64,000 nucleotides of DNA from Hydrogenoanaerobacterium sp032017025 (GCF_032017025.1 NZ_DALZQO010000009.1:47346-111345); one strand, 5' to 3'; positions 16,920 through 26,437 are shown, counted from the first letter of the stretch. Notes: generated by a model not told the origin, from the sequence alone. A program made the numbers and translations.

Positions 16920-17930
16920 ATGAATGCATTGGTAATTGTACTTACGGCGGTGGTTGCATTTGCCGTTACAGCGATTCTGGGGATCTGGTTTGTACCCTTT
17001 CTGCACAAGGTAAAGTATGGCCAGCCCATCAATGAAATCGGCCCCACGTGGCACAAAAACAAACAGGGCACACCCACCATGGGCGGTGTATTGTTCATCA
17101 TAGGCATCTTGGTGGCAGTAACTGTGGGTTATATCGTCTATAACTTTCAAAGCGAAAATATCGCCTTGCAGACAAGCGAAATGAATATCATTCGGCTTAT
17201 GGCAGGGCTTGTTATGGCACTTGCATTTGGCTTTATGGGCTTTATCGACGATTACATCAAGGTAGTGCGTAAACGCAATCTGGGGCTTACCGCTCTGCAA
17301 AAAATTATCATGCAGACGCTTATTTCAGCAGCATATCTGGCAACACTGTATGTAAGGGGAGATACCTCCACCGTCATTGCTTTGCCGTTTTTCGGTCAGC
17401 TTGATCTCGGTTTTCTGTATTACCCGGTTATGATGCTATTTATCATTTTTATGGTAAACGCGGTGAACCTCACCGACGGCATTGACGGGCTTGCTTCGTC
17501 CGTAACCTTTGTGGTCTCCGCCTGCTTTATGATTATTACGGGAATGCTGGCTTTCTATGAAATGAGTATTCTTGCCACTGCGGTGGCGGGCGCTATGATT
17601 GGCTATCTGGTGTGGAATTTCTACCCTGCCAAGGTGTTTATGGGCGATACCGGTTCCATGTTTCTTGGCGGCCTTGTGGTTGCCATGGGCTATGGTGTGG
17701 GGCTGCCCGCGTTTCTAATCCCCATTGGCATTGTATATATTTGCGAAGCGGGCTCGGTGGTGCTGCAGGTGGCAAGCTTTAAGCTTACCGGCAAGCGCAT
17801 CTTTAAAATGAGCCCGATCCACCACCACTTCGAGATGTCCGGCTTCAGCGAGGTTCGTATTGTGGCATTGTTTTCGCTCGTGGCGGCGGTTGGCTGTATT
17901 CTTTCCGTTTTGGCGGTGAACAGACTGTAA
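16920..17930 (+). CDS. mraY: Phospho-MurNAc-pentapeptide translocase MraY
   Basis: MraY moves phospho-MurNAc-pentapeptide onto undecaprenyl phosphate to form lipid I, on the inner face of the membrane. About ten helices are visible. Catalytic and substrate motifs are DDYIKVVRKRNLGL (the aspartate pair), NAVNLTDGIDGLA, FMGDTGSMFLGG and the HHHFE loop near the end. The ATG at 16920 is used; an in-frame ATG at 16899 lies inside murF and would add seven residues. A GAGGAG ribosome site lies within the end of murF. In most clusters murD follows mraY; here a 105-base gap with a GC-rich hairpin follows instead. Confidence 0.96.
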   Translation: MNALVIVLTAVVAFAVTAILGIWFVPFLHKVKYGQPINEIGPTWHKNKQGTPTMGGVLFIIGILVAVTVGYIVYNFQSENIALQTSEMNIIRLMAGLVMALAFGFMGFIDDYIKVVRKRNLGLTALQKIIMQTLISAAYLATLYVRGDTSTVIALPFFGQLDLGFLYYPVMMLFIIFMVNAVNLTDGIDGLASSVTFVVSACFMIITGMLAFYEMSILATAVAGAMIGYLVWNFYPAKVFMGDTGSMFLGGLVVAMGYGVGLPAFLIPIGIVYICEAGSVVLQVASFKLTGKRIFKMSPIHHHFEMSGFSEVRIVALFSLVAAVGCILSVLAVNRL

Positions 17931-17947
17931 TCTTGAAAGATCGATGC

Positions 17948-17981
17948 GCTCCGCCCTCTTTTGTTAAACGGAGGGCGGAGC
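17948..17981 (+). repeat. GC-rich stem-loop between mraY and spoVE/ftsW
   Basis: GCTCCGCCCTC (17948-17958) pairs perfectly with GAGGGCGGAGC (17971-17981) across a 12-base loop. No T-run follows, so it is not a classic terminator. It occupies the place where murD is usually found. Confidence 0.6.
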
Positions 17982-18035
17982 AAGGCGGACGCCGGCCCTT
18001 GATGCACAGCTTAGAATAGTAGAGAGGATGATATT

Positions 18036-19220
18036 GTGGATCAGGCGAGAGCAGATGGCAGAAACATGGGCAGAGCCAGGAAAATGCGCGAAAGTGCCGT
18101 GGCGAAACCAAAAGCGGCAAAGGGCAGTATTGACATCACCTTTTTGGTGTTGGTTTTACTGCTTGTCACTTTTGGTTTAATCATGTTGTTTTCAGCAAGC
18201 TACGCAAACGCTTATTACCACAATGATGACAGCTTCTTTTATGTGAAAAAACAGTTGGTGTGGGTAGCGTTGGGTATTGTTGGCTTAATCGCTGCTGCAC
18301 TTTTCGACTACCGCTGGTTCAATAAGCTTGCAATTCCTATTTTTGTTTTTACGCTGCTGCTACTGGTAATTGTGCTGTTCATGCCAGCGAGCAACGGTGC
18401 AAGGCGTTGGATTTGGCTGCCGGGTGGCGGCAGTGTCCAGCCGTCGGAAATTGCTAAATTTGCGGTGGTTGTGGTATTCGCTAAACTGATTATGGCGAAC
18501 CAAGACAGAATGAAGACCTTTAAGTACGGTATTGTACCGTTTGTTACCATCCTTGCCATGGTTGCGGGGCTTATGATTTTAGAACCGCATCTCTCCGGTA
18601 CAATCTTGATTCTGTCCATTGGTGCAATTATGATGTTTATTGGAGGCACAGACCTGAAATGGTTTGCGGTTGCCATCATCGGCGGTGTGGTGGTGCTCGG
18701 TATTGTTGTTATGATACCGGGTGTTATCGAATACGCTGCGTCACGTGTCGAGCATTGGCTCAATCCGTTTCTCGACCCGCGCGGCAAGGGTTACCAAACC
18801 ATTCAGTCGCTCTACGCCATAGCGTCCGGTGGGCTGATGGGGCTGGGGCTTGGCAACTCCCGTCAAAAATATCTGTATATCCCTGAGCCGCAAAATGACT
18901 TTATCTTTGCAATTGTGTGTGAAGAGCTTGGTTTTGTGGGTGCGGCGATTATTATCATTTTGTTTGCACTGCTGGTATGGCGCGGATTTGTGATTGCAAT
19001 GAAGGCGCGCGATAAGTTTGGTTCCATGCTCGCGGTGGGGCTTACCGTACAGGTGGGTTTGCAGGCCCTGCTCAATATCGCGGTGGTTACCAATACTATC
19101 CCCAATACCGGTATCAGTCTGCCGTTTTTTTCGTACGGCGGCACCTCGCTTACCATGCTGCTTGCGCAGATGGGCGTGGTGCTCTCGGTTTCACGCCGCG
19201 CGGCATTAGAAAAGGAGTAA
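18036..19220 (+). CDS. spoVE: SEDS glycosyltransferase, SpoVE/FtsW type
   Basis: SEDS proteins polymerise lipid II into glycan strands together with a class B PBP. The 394-residue protein has a basic cytoplasmic N-terminus of about 35 residues and ten predicted helices. Conserved segments are LMLFSASYANA-like at the first helix (here IMLFSASYANAYY), GARRWIWLPGGGSVQPSEIAK, NDFIFAIVCEELGF and the late NTGISLPFFSYGGTS. It starts at GTG (18036) after GAGAGGA. Paired with the SpoVD-type PBP it could be the sporulation SpoVE, the division FtsW or serve both; sequence alone does not decide. murG starts four bases after its stop. Confidence 0.9.
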   Translation: MDQARADGRNMGRARKMRESAVAKPKAAKGSIDITFLVLVLLLVTFGLIMLFSASYANAYYHNDDSFFYVKKQLVWVALGIVGLIAAALFDYRWFNKLAIPIFVFTLLLLVIVLFMPASNGARRWIWLPGGGSVQPSEIAKFAVVVVFAKLIMANQDRMKTFKYGIVPFVTILAMVAGLMILEPHLSGTILILSIGAIMMFIGGTDLKWFAVAIIGGVVVLGIVVMIPGVIEYAASRVEHWLNPFLDPRGKGYQTIQSLYAIASGGLMGLGLGNSRQKYLYIPEPQNDFIFAIVCEELGFVGAAIIIILFALLVWRGFVIAMKARDKFGSMLAVGLTVQVGLQALLNIAVVTNTIPNTGISLPFFSYGGTSLTMLLAQMGVVLSVSRRAALEKE

Positions 19221-19224
19221 TGTT

Positions 19225-20349
19225 ATGAGAATACTGTTTGCCTGCGGCGGCACAGCGGGGCACATCAACCCTGCTATTGCAGTTGCGCAGTTAATCCGCC
19301 AAAAACGCCCGGAAGCAGCAATTTTGTTTGCGGGTAATCCCACCGGCATGGAGGCACGGCTGGTACGCGAGGCGGGTTTTGATTTCGCCCCAATCCATGT
19401 CAAGGGGTTTCAACGCCAGCTCAACTGGTACAACATCCAAAATAATATAAAAGCAGTGCTGTACCTCACCACTGCTTCCTCACGCGCCAAAAAGATTATC
19501 GAAGACTTCAAACCCGATGTGGTGATGGGAACAGGCGGCTACGTCAGCGGGCCTGTGGTGCGCGAGGCTGCAAGGCTGCACTACAAAACCATCACGCACG
19601 AGCAAAATGCGTTCCCCGGGGTTACCACCAAGCTACTCAGCCGCCATGTCGATAAAATTTTGCTTGCGGTACCCGATGCAGAGCAGTACCTCAACCCCAA
19701 TTGTGAATATGTCGTTACCGGTAACCCGGTGCGACAGGATATTATTTTTGCAGGAAGAGAGGAAGCTCGAAAAAAGATGGGCGTTGGTGACCGTGTATGT
19801 CTGCTCTCTTTTGGCGGCAGCAACGGGGCGCGTGCCATTAACGAATCGATTGCCCAGCTTATGGCATGGCACTGCAAAACGGGCGAGATCTATCACATCC
19901 ATGCCACCGGAAAATACGGTGTTGACCTGCTGCCCGAGTTGCTGGCAAGGCAGGGAATTAAAAATTATAGGGAATACCCCAATCTCGACATTCGCGAATA
20001 CATATCGGACATGCCGGTCTGCTTAGCGGCTGCCGATCTCGTCATCTCTCGTGCGGGTGCAATTACGCTCAGCGAGCTGCAGGCGGCGGGCAGGGCATCT
20101 ATCTTAATTCCATCACCCAATGTAGCAGCCAACCACCAGTACTACAACGCTATGGTGCTGCAAAGTGCAGATGCCGCCTGTGTCATTGAGGAAAAAGACC
20201 TCACAGGTGAGGTGCTGATTGATACCGTGAAAAAAATGATTGCCGATCGTGACCGATTGACACAGCTTGGAAGAAATGCCTCGAAAATTGCAATTTTAGA
20301 TTCGAATGAACGCATCTATAACGAAATTATCACTTTACTCAAAAAGTAA
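19225..20349 (+). CDS. murG: UDP-GlcNAc:lipid I N-acetylglucosaminyltransferase MurG
   Basis: MurG adds GlcNAc to lipid I to give lipid II, at the inner membrane face (GT28 family). The N-terminal glycine loop is CGGTAGHINPAIAVAQLI, a second glycine-rich stretch is GTGGYVSGPVV, and the sugar-nucleotide site is SFGGSNGARAINESI with SRAGAITLSELQAAG. The 374-residue length is normal. AAAGGAG lies upstream of the ATG, and its start is four bases after the SEDS gene, so both are co-translated. Confidence 0.96.
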   Translation: MRILFACGGTAGHINPAIAVAQLIRQKRPEAAILFAGNPTGMEARLVREAGFDFAPIHVKGFQRQLNWYNIQNNIKAVLYLTTASSRAKKIIEDFKPDVVMGTGGYVSGPVVREAARLHYKTITHEQNAFPGVTTKLLSRHVDKILLAVPDAEQYLNPNCEYVVTGNPVRQDIIFAGREEARKKMGVGDRVCLLSFGGSNGARAINESIAQLMAWHCKTGEIYHIHATGKYGVDLLPELLARQGIKNYREYPNLDIREYISDMPVCLAAADLVISRAGAITLSELQAAGRASILIPSPNVAANHQYYNAMVLQSADAACVIEEKDLTGEVLIDTVKKMIADRDRLTQLGRNASKIAILDSNERIYNEIITLLKK

Positions 20350-20478
20350 ATTATTGGAAGTGATTTACCCACTTTTTTATGATATACTTGCTTAGAAGTA
20401 GCGTTTTCACATATTTTTTCTGCCTGCATAAGATGGTTTATAGCGAAGCTCAGCTAATCTTAAAGCGAGGTAGACGAT

Positions 20479-21744
20479 ATGCAGAAATATTTGATTCAGG
20501 GTGGCAGCCGGCTCACCGGTGATATACGGGTTCAAGGGGCAAAGAACAGCAGTTTGCCGATATTGGCGGCTACGCTGATTTGTACAGGTGAATCAGTGCT
20601 TCACAACTGCCCCGATCTTTTGGACACGGAATATGCACTTAAAATTCTAAAGTATCTTGGCTGCAAATGTCGCCGTGAAGGCGGCACGGTGACAGTGGAT
20701 ACCACGGCAATCGCCCGAAGTGAAGTACCCGACCGCTTGATGCGTGAAATGCGTTCTTCCATTATTTTTTTGGGCGCAATTGCTTCGCGTTGCGGGGCAT
20801 GTAGGCTTAGTTTTCCGGGCGGGTGTGAAATTGGGCAGCGCCCTATCGACCTGCACCTTTCTGCTTTGCAGCAGATGGGTATGCAAATTGAGGAAGACCA
20901 TGGTTACCTCAATTGCAGTATAGACGGGGGGTTCCATGGAGCAAACATACTGCTTTCCTTCCCCAGTGTAGGTGCCACCGAGAATGTAATTCTTGCAGCT
21001 GTAAAAGCGAAGGGAACAACTGTGATTACCAACGCGGCGCGTGAGCCGGAGATTGTTGACCTTGCAGGTTACCTAAACCGATGCGGAGCTAAGATATCCG
21101 GCGCAGGTGAGGGGACAATTACCATTGAGGGCGTAGAGGTGATGCAGCCCTGTGAGTACAGTATTATTCCAGACCGCATTGTTGCAACAACCTATCTTGC
21201 AGGCGCAGCGATGACCGGCGGAAATGTTCAGCTTTTGGGGATAGACTGCCGACATCTGGAATCCATTTTACCCATATTTGAAGAGGCAGGCTGTATCGTG
21301 CGGCGTTACAATAATGCAGTAAGCCTCTCATGCGACAAGCGGCTTTTGCCGGTGAATCTTATTCGTACCATGCCTTATCCGGGTTTTCCGACAGACGCGC
21401 AGGCGCCTTTGATGGCAATGATGAGTATTGCACAGGGTACAACGGTGTTTGTGGAAAATATCTTTGAAAACCGCTATAAGCATGCAATTGAGCTGCAGCG
21501 TATGGGTGCACATATCAAGGTGGAGGGCAGAGTGGCTATTGTAGAGGGCATTCGCTCGCTGCACAGCGCCGAGGTCAGCGCAACCGACCTGCGAGGCGGG
21601 GCGGCACTGGTACTGGCAGCACTCGCGGCAGAGGGAGCTTCCGAGGTAGCCAATGTTCATTATATCGACCGCGGCTACGAACAGTTCGAACAACAGCTGA
21701 ATGCACTTGGTGCAAAAATTACGAGAGCTTTCTGCGGAGATTAG
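20479..21744 (+). CDS. murA: UDP-GlcNAc 1-carboxyvinyltransferase MurA
   Basis: MurA transfers enolpyruvate from PEP to UDP-GlcNAc, the first committed step of peptidoglycan synthesis and the fosfomycin target. The reactive cysteine is Cys116 in FPGGCEIGQRPIDLHL, so fosfomycin sensitivity at this residue is expected. The N-terminus GGSRLTGDIRVQGAKNSSLP and the late PGFPTDAQAPLMAM are diagnostic. The two-domain length of 421 is normal. In Bacillus the neighbouring place is taken by murB; here murA is between murG and ftsQ. Confidence 0.96.
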   Translation: MQKYLIQGGSRLTGDIRVQGAKNSSLPILAATLICTGESVLHNCPDLLDTEYALKILKYLGCKCRREGGTVTVDTTAIARSEVPDRLMREMRSSIIFLGAIASRCGACRLSFPGGCEIGQRPIDLHLSALQQMGMQIEEDHGYLNCSIDGGFHGANILLSFPSVGATENVILAAVKAKGTTVITNAAREPEIVDLAGYLNRCGAKISGAGEGTITIEGVEVMQPCEYSIIPDRIVATTYLAGAAMTGGNVQLLGIDCRHLESILPIFEEAGCIVRRYNNAVSLSCDKRLLPVNLIRTMPYPGFPTDAQAPLMAMMSIAQGTTVFVENIFENRYKHAIELQRMGAHIKVEGRVAIVEGIRSLHSAEVSATDLRGGAALVLAALAAEGASEVANVHYIDRGYEQFEQQLNALGAKITRAFCGD

Positions 21745-21779
21745 TCGCAGCCAGAAGTATAAATTGGAGATATTCTATT

Positions 21780-23009
21780 ATGCAGGAGACAAGGCGAAGA
21801 AAAACAAAAGGACAGCGAAAGCGGCAGCAGAGCGGTAGTTACCCGCAAAATGCACCGCGCCAGCGGAGTGATGTTTATGCGGCACAGCAACAAAGCAGGG
21901 CACAAAATTCTAAGCGCCACAAACGCAAGCGTCGCGGCAACAACGCGCTGCTTTATATTATGGTGCTCATTTTTATGCTCACCATCGGTGTTGTGCTGAT
22001 ATTCACTGTCTTTTTCAAGGTGATCAATATCGAGGTAGTCGGGCTGAGCCGCTACGGTAAGCAAGAGGTCATCGAGACATCTGGAATTGTGCAAGGGGTC
22101 AATATGTTTCGGCTCGATCGCTCGGGGATTTCAAATAGCCTTGTAAAGGAATACAGCTATTTTGAGTCGGTACGTCTAAAATTCGGGCTGCCCGATACCG
22201 TAACCATACAGGTAATCGAAGCCGAACCGGCAGGTGCAATTCAGCAGGGAGAAACCTACATATTAATTTCCGCATCGGGAAGAGCACTCGAAACCGGGGT
22301 AACTGAGCTTACACCGGGGTTGCCGGTTATCAAAGGGCTGAACGCGTTGACACTGAATGAGGGTAATACCATTGATGATATGCTGGTAAAGATGCGTAAG
22401 GATGCGGCTGCCCTGGGGAAAGCAAAAGAAGGCGATACCACAGAGGAGCGGCAGACCAGAAAAGAAATGCAGCGAACCGCCGAGCAGGCGGTGGGCAACC
22501 TGTCGTCACAGCTATCTATTATGAGTGCGTTTCTTAAGGCAGCAGATGAAACCGATTTTACTCAAGTGCACTACCTGGATTTGAGTGATAAGTTTAATTT
22601 GGTTGTCGGGTACAACGGTAAAATTGTGATTGAGTTTGGTTCTGAGGCGCAGCTCGCCTATAAGATACAAAGCGTGCAAAAGGTTATCAGTGATAAGCTT
22701 GCTGATAATTTTGAGGGCAAAATAGATGCGTCGTACCCTGGTAGGGTGCGTGTACGCCGTGTCAACTTGGAAGCACAGGACATGACGGCGGACGAGTATG
22801 CAGAGTATCTTTATCAGCAGAACGGCAGTGAGCAGCCGGGCACATCAGACGAGAGTGCCGATGAAAGCAGTTCCGGCAGTTCTGAGCAGGACAGCAGCAC
22901 AGATGCGTCATCATCCGGTGATGCATCTGACGCAAGCAGTGAGGAGGATGACGAGAGCAGTAAAGACCAGCAGGAACTAAATTCACAGGGGCTGCCCGAG
23001 ATTGGGTAG
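21780..23009 (+). CDS. ftsQ: Division protein FtsQ/DivIB
   Basis: FtsQ/DivIB is a bitopic division protein that binds FtsL and FtsB/DivIC. The N-terminal 55 residues are cytoplasmic and very basic (ETRRRKTKGQRKRQQ, then KRHKRKRRG). One helix follows (about 60-85), then a POTRA domain beginning FKVINIEVVGLSRYGKQEVIE and a beta domain. The last 70 residues are low complexity, Ser- and acid-rich, unlike the rest and longer than in most relatives. It starts 35 bases after murA and precedes ftsZ, the normal order. Confidence 0.88.
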   Translation: MQETRRRKTKGQRKRQQSGSYPQNAPRQRSDVYAAQQQSRAQNSKRHKRKRRGNNALLYIMVLIFMLTIGVVLIFTVFFKVINIEVVGLSRYGKQEVIETSGIVQGVNMFRLDRSGISNSLVKEYSYFESVRLKFGLPDTVTIQVIEAEPAGAIQQGETYILISASGRALETGVTELTPGLPVIKGLNALTLNEGNTIDDMLVKMRKDAAALGKAKEGDTTEERQTRKEMQRTAEQAVGNLSSQLSIMSAFLKAADETDFTQVHYLDLSDKFNLVVGYNGKIVIEFGSEAQLAYKIQSVQKVISDKLADNFEGKIDASYPGRVRVRRVNLEAQDMTADEYAEYLYQQNGSEQPGTSDESADESSSGSSEQDSSTDASSSGDASDASSEEDDESSKDQQELNSQGLPEIG

Positions 23010-23084
23010 AGTTTACTACAACAGTTTGTATTGTACCGCCAATATATTACCGGATTTGCGGATTTGTTGTGCTATGCTATTGAA

Positions 23085-23113
23085 TTGAAAGCGAAAACAT
23101 GATAGAGTAAAAT
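23085..23113 (+). promoter_or_regulatory. Sigma-A promoter for ftsZ
   Basis: TTGAAA (23085-23090), a 17-base spacer and TAAAAT (23108-23113) lie about 65 bases ahead of the ftsZ start. ftsZ thus seems to have its own promoter besides read-through from the cluster. Confidence 0.6.
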
Positions 23114-23178
23114 ATATATAAATTTGTAATTATTGATTAATTTACATACTCCACAAATTGTATAGGGGGAAACCTTGG

Positions 23179-24330
23179 ATGTTTAACAATTTCAGCATTG
23201 ATATGGAATACGACAATTGTGTGTCGATCAAAGTACTCGGAGTAGGCGGCGGTGGCGGCAATGCGGTTAACCGCATGATTCAGTCCGGCATGCAGGGCGT
23301 TGACTTCGTATCTGTTAATACCGATCATCAGGCGCTTATTTTCTCACAGGCGGCGCAGAAGATACAAATCGGTGAGAAACTCACGAAGGGCAGGGGCGCC
23401 GGCGGCGACCCCGAAAAAGGTCAGCGTGCGGCGGAAGAAAGCCGCGATGAGGTTGCAGCAGCACTAAAAGGCACCAGCATGGTGTTTATCACCGCAGGTA
23501 TGGGCGGCGGCACCGGCACAGGTGCGGCGCCGGTTATTGCTGAGATTGCAAAAGAAATGGACATCCTCACCGTTGGTGTGGTGACGAAGCCCTTTAATTT
23601 TGAAGGCAAGCGCAGGGCCGAGCAGGCCGAAATGGGTATTACTGCGCTCAAAGAGCAGGTGGATGCATTGGTCGTCATTCCCAATGAACGACTCAAAACA
23701 GTATCTGATCAGAAGATCTCCCTTGCAAATGCGTTTTTAATGGCAGATGATGTCGTGCGCCAGGGTGTACAGAGCATCTCTGATCTGATTAATGTAACCG
23801 GTGTGGTCAACCTTGACTTTGCGGATGTTACCGCTATTATGAAAGATGCCGGCTTTGCCCACATGGGCGTCGGCCGCGCTTCGGGTAAAGATAAGGCAAA
23901 GCTTGCAGCGCAGGCAGCGATTTCCAGCCCGCTGCTCGAAACCTCCATCAACGGTGCACATGGCGTTATTGTTAACTTTACGGTTTCGCCCGATATTGAT
24001 CTGGAAGAGATTGATGTAGCATCCTCCATGATTCACGAGGCGACTCATCCTGATGTAAACCTCATCTGGGGTGTTGCCTACGATGAGACTTTAAGCGATG
24101 AGATGAAGGTCACCGTTATTGCTACAGGCTTTGAGGAGAACATGATGGATATCCCCTATGTGTTCAAATCTGCCCCCAGTGAGCCCGTCGCAAACTCCCG
24201 TGCCACCGCAACACAGGCAAGGCCTGTCGTGCAAGAAGTTGCTCCCGCCCCCGAGCCGATAAAGGTGGAGGAAGAGGACGACGATACCGATTTCTTCGAT
24301 ATCATGAAAATATTCAACCAAAAAAACTAA
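23179..24330 (+). CDS. ftsZ: Cell division GTPase FtsZ
   Basis: FtsZ is the tubulin-like GTPase that forms the division ring. The GTP-binding signature is AGMGGGTGTGAAP (about residue 105); the N-terminal VLGVGGGGGNAVNRMI and the T7 loop VNLDFADVTAIMKDAG are intact. The body ends near residue 315, followed by a variable linker rich in Pro, Ala and Glu and an acidic end (DDTDFFDIMKIF) that is the anchor-binding tail. The ATG at 23179 has GGGGGA eight bases upstream. An in-frame TTG at 23158 lies before the ribosome site and is rejected. No ftsA is adjacent, so ring anchoring must use SepF or a distant FtsA. Confidence 0.97.
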   Translation: MFNNFSIDMEYDNCVSIKVLGVGGGGGNAVNRMIQSGMQGVDFVSVNTDHQALIFSQAAQKIQIGEKLTKGRGAGGDPEKGQRAAEESRDEVAAALKGTSMVFITAGMGGGTGTGAAPVIAEIAKEMDILTVGVVTKPFNFEGKRRAEQAEMGITALKEQVDALVVIPNERLKTVSDQKISLANAFLMADDVVRQGVQSISDLINVTGVVNLDFADVTAIMKDAGFAHMGVGRASGKDKAKLAAQAAISSPLLETSINGAHGVIVNFTVSPDIDLEEIDVASSMIHEATHPDVNLIWGVAYDETLSDEMKVTVIATGFEENMMDIPYVFKSAPSEPVANSRATATQARPVVQEVAPAPEPIKVEEEDDDTDFFDIMKIFNQKN

Positions 24331-24344
24331 GTTAAGCTCAATAA

Positions 24345-24376
24345 GGCAGCCGCAGAATATTCTGTGGCTGCCTTTT
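24345..24376 (+). terminator. Terminator after ftsZ, end of the dcw cluster
   Basis: A 12-bp stem (24345-24356 with 24361-24372, one G-T pair) around ATAT, followed by TTTT. Confidence 0.85.
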
Positions 24377-24531
24377 GTGTTATCTAATAATAAATGCAGG
24401 CATTCTATCATTATGCGATTGGTCTTATTATGCCTCAAAGCAAGACAAAGGCTATCTGTCTGCAGAGTAGCCGAGTAAAAAAAGAAGCTGCATGCATAGC
24501 ACACGCCCCCTTTTTCATACACTGTTAAAAA

Positions 24532-25614
24532 ATGTATTTGCAGGTGATGGGGTTGCGTCTGAAGACTTATGCGAGTGTTATTGTATTTCTGGTGGTGTGC
24601 ATTACGGTTTCGGTGCTGTCGCTGGGGGTGAGAACTGTTGTAGGGTTCGCCGATGAGGCAAAGGAAGAGAAGCAAGATTTCATTAAATGGGCAGAGTTCA
24701 ATGTACCCGCGTCTGCACTGGATAAAGCCTACAAAGTGGCCCTGCAGGCACATGAGGAGGGGCTTGGCCTCGATATGCCTCACATTCTAGGCTACCTCGC
24801 GGCAACCTACTGGGGCAACTGGAAAAGCTACAAAAGCGCCGATGTGGATAAGCTCTTGGAACGAGTTCGCGCGGGAGAGAGCCTTGACGAAATGGCTGCG
24901 AAGTATAAGGATTATAATTATTTCTGCAAAACCTACGACGCGGTGGTGGGCGGCATGGTGGGTGACTATGCAATTGAGCTGCCCGATGAAAACGGCAACA
25001 TGCGTTGGGTAGAAAAATACGGGCTGAAGGCATACTTACCCGTGGCAGAAGGCTTTGGCTTTGGGCACAGCGACGACTTTGGAAATTCGCGCTCATTCGG
25101 CTACCGCAGGCGGCACCTAGGCAACGATTTGATGGGGACTGTTGGCACGCCGATTATTGCGGTGGAGTCGGGTACCGTGGAGGTGATGGGCTGGAACCGT
25201 TACGGCGGCTGGCGCATTGGTATCCGTAGCTTTAACAGTGAGCGCTATTATTATTACGCACATCTTCGTAAGGATAAGCCGTTTCAACCAGGGCTTAAGG
25301 AGGGAGATGTGGTGCAGGGTGGAGACGTCATCGGGTATCTCGGCATGACCGGCTACTCGGATAAGGAGAATGTCAACGGCATGAAAGTGCCGCACCTGCA
25401 CTTTGGGCTGCAGCTTATTTTTGATGAATCGCAGAAGGACGGAAACGGTGAAATTTGGGTGGATGTGTACCAGCTGGTGAATTTCCTCGCCCGCAACCGC
25501 AGCACCGTGATGCGCGACAGCGAAACCGGTTATTACAACCGTAAATACAGTTATATCGATTACAATGCACAAAGCGAGGGGAATACGGATACAACAAAAA
25601 ACGCATCGGGCTGA
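24532..25614 (+). CDS. M23 family metallopeptidase, membrane-anchored
   Basis: M23 (LytM) peptidases cut peptide bridges in peptidoglycan or, when degenerate, activate amidases. After one N-terminal helix (about residues 12-35) there is a helical region of about 120 residues, then the M23 domain. Its metal ligands are visible: the H-x3-D motif in RRHLGNDLMG and the HxH motif in VPHLHFGLQ, so it should be active. SpoIIQ- and LytH-like proteins have this layout. The start is uncertain: ATG 24532, ATG 24547 or TTG 24553, the last fitting AGGTGATGGGG best and giving a protein starting MRLKTYASV. The end overlaps a terminator. Confidence 0.85.
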   Translation: MYLQVMGLRLKTYASVIVFLVVCITVSVLSLGVRTVVGFADEAKEEKQDFIKWAEFNVPASALDKAYKVALQAHEEGLGLDMPHILGYLAATYWGNWKSYKSADVDKLLERVRAGESLDEMAAKYKDYNYFCKTYDAVVGGMVGDYAIELPDENGNMRWVEKYGLKAYLPVAEGFGFGHSDDFGNSRSFGYRRRHLGNDLMGTVGTPIIAVESGTVEVMGWNRYGGWRIGIRSFNSERYYYYAHLRKDKPFQPGLKEGDVVQGGDVIGYLGMTGYSDKENVNGMKVPHLHFGLQLIFDESQKDGNGEIWVDVYQLVNFLARNRSTVMRDSETGYYNRKYSYIDYNAQSEGNTDTTKNASG

Positions 25615-25632
25615 CGAGCGCCGATGCGTTTT
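25598..25632. terminator. Bidirectional terminator between the M23 and YdcF genes
   Basis: AAAACGCATCGG (25598-25609) pairs perfectly with 25621-25632, with A- and T-runs outside, so it works on both strands. The left arm lies in the last codons of the M23 gene. Confidence 0.8.
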
Positions 25633-25634
25633 CC

Positions 25635-26381
25635 CTATGTCCCCAAGATAACTGCTTTTGCAAGCCCTGCCCATTCCCGTACATAGTACATTGGCAGCAG
25701 CCCCCACGGTGTTTTGGAGGAGATTGCCGAAGGTGAAAGACCGCTCCGCCGCGCGAAGATGGCGGCTCGCAGCTGATGAAAACCGTCGGTGCAGATGACA
25801 ACGTCGGTATCAAGGTTGTTTTGTACAATCACCTCGGCACACAGGGCGAGGTTCTCGCCCGTATTAGTAGAGGCATTTTCCTCAAAGATGCGCTCCGGTG
25901 CAATGCCGCGGTCTATCAGATACTGCCTCATTACCGCGCTTTCGGTATAGGTTTGCCCCTCTCCCAGCCCGCCCGAGACCACTGCAACAGCATTGGGGTT
26001 GTGTTGCAGGTAATCGGCGGCAACCATCAGCCGCCGGCTCAGCATGAGGCTGGGTTGATCCTCGTGAATTTTAGCCCCCAGCACCAGCACAGTCTGAGGC
26101 GGGTCAGCTGCATTGGGCAAGGAAAAATAAGCGGCATGAAGCATCATTGTAAGTAGAGCTGCCACAGCCGTACCGCCAAGTGCAAAAAGCAGATGGATGG
26201 CTCTGCGCCATTTGGGCGGTATACTTCGATAGAACCGCGCATAGCAGCTTACCACAATCGAAACCAGCAGCATCATCGCTACAGAAAGGTTCCAGATGCC
26301 ATAAATCATGGATGGAATCAGCGCAAAAAGCAATACAATCGCACTAAAGCCATAGCAAAAAACAGTTGCAGTTTTTTTCAT
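25635..26381 (-). CDS. YdcF/SanA-type membrane protein (DUF218)
   Basis: A 248-residue protein with three N-terminal helices (about residues 5-100) and a DUF218 domain. Domain marks are VLVLGAKIHEDQPSLMLSRRL, VVSGGLGEGQTYTESAVM and EENASTNTGENL, then VVICTDGFHQLRAA. SanA and ElyC in E. coli affect the envelope barrier and lipid carrier use; the biochemical activity is not settled. GGAGAGG precedes the ATG. It follows the symporter gene on the same strand by 56 bases, so the two may share a transcript. Confidence 0.85.
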   Translation of the reverse strand: MKKTATVFCYGFSAIVLLFALIPSMIYGIWNLSVAMMLLVSIVVSCYARFYRSIPPKWRRAIHLLFALGGTAVAALLTMMLHAAYFSLPNAADPPQTVLVLGAKIHEDQPSLMLSRRLMVAADYLQHNPNAVAVVSGGLGEGQTYTESAVMRQYLIDRGIAPERIFEENASTNTGENLALCAEVIVQNNLDTDVVICTDGFHQLRAAIFARRSGLSPSAISSKTPWGLLPMYYVREWAGLAKAVILGT

Positions 26382-26437
26382 AATGACCTCTCCGTTGTTA
26401 GAATAAGGCCATCATAGCATAAATTTGTGAACAGATT

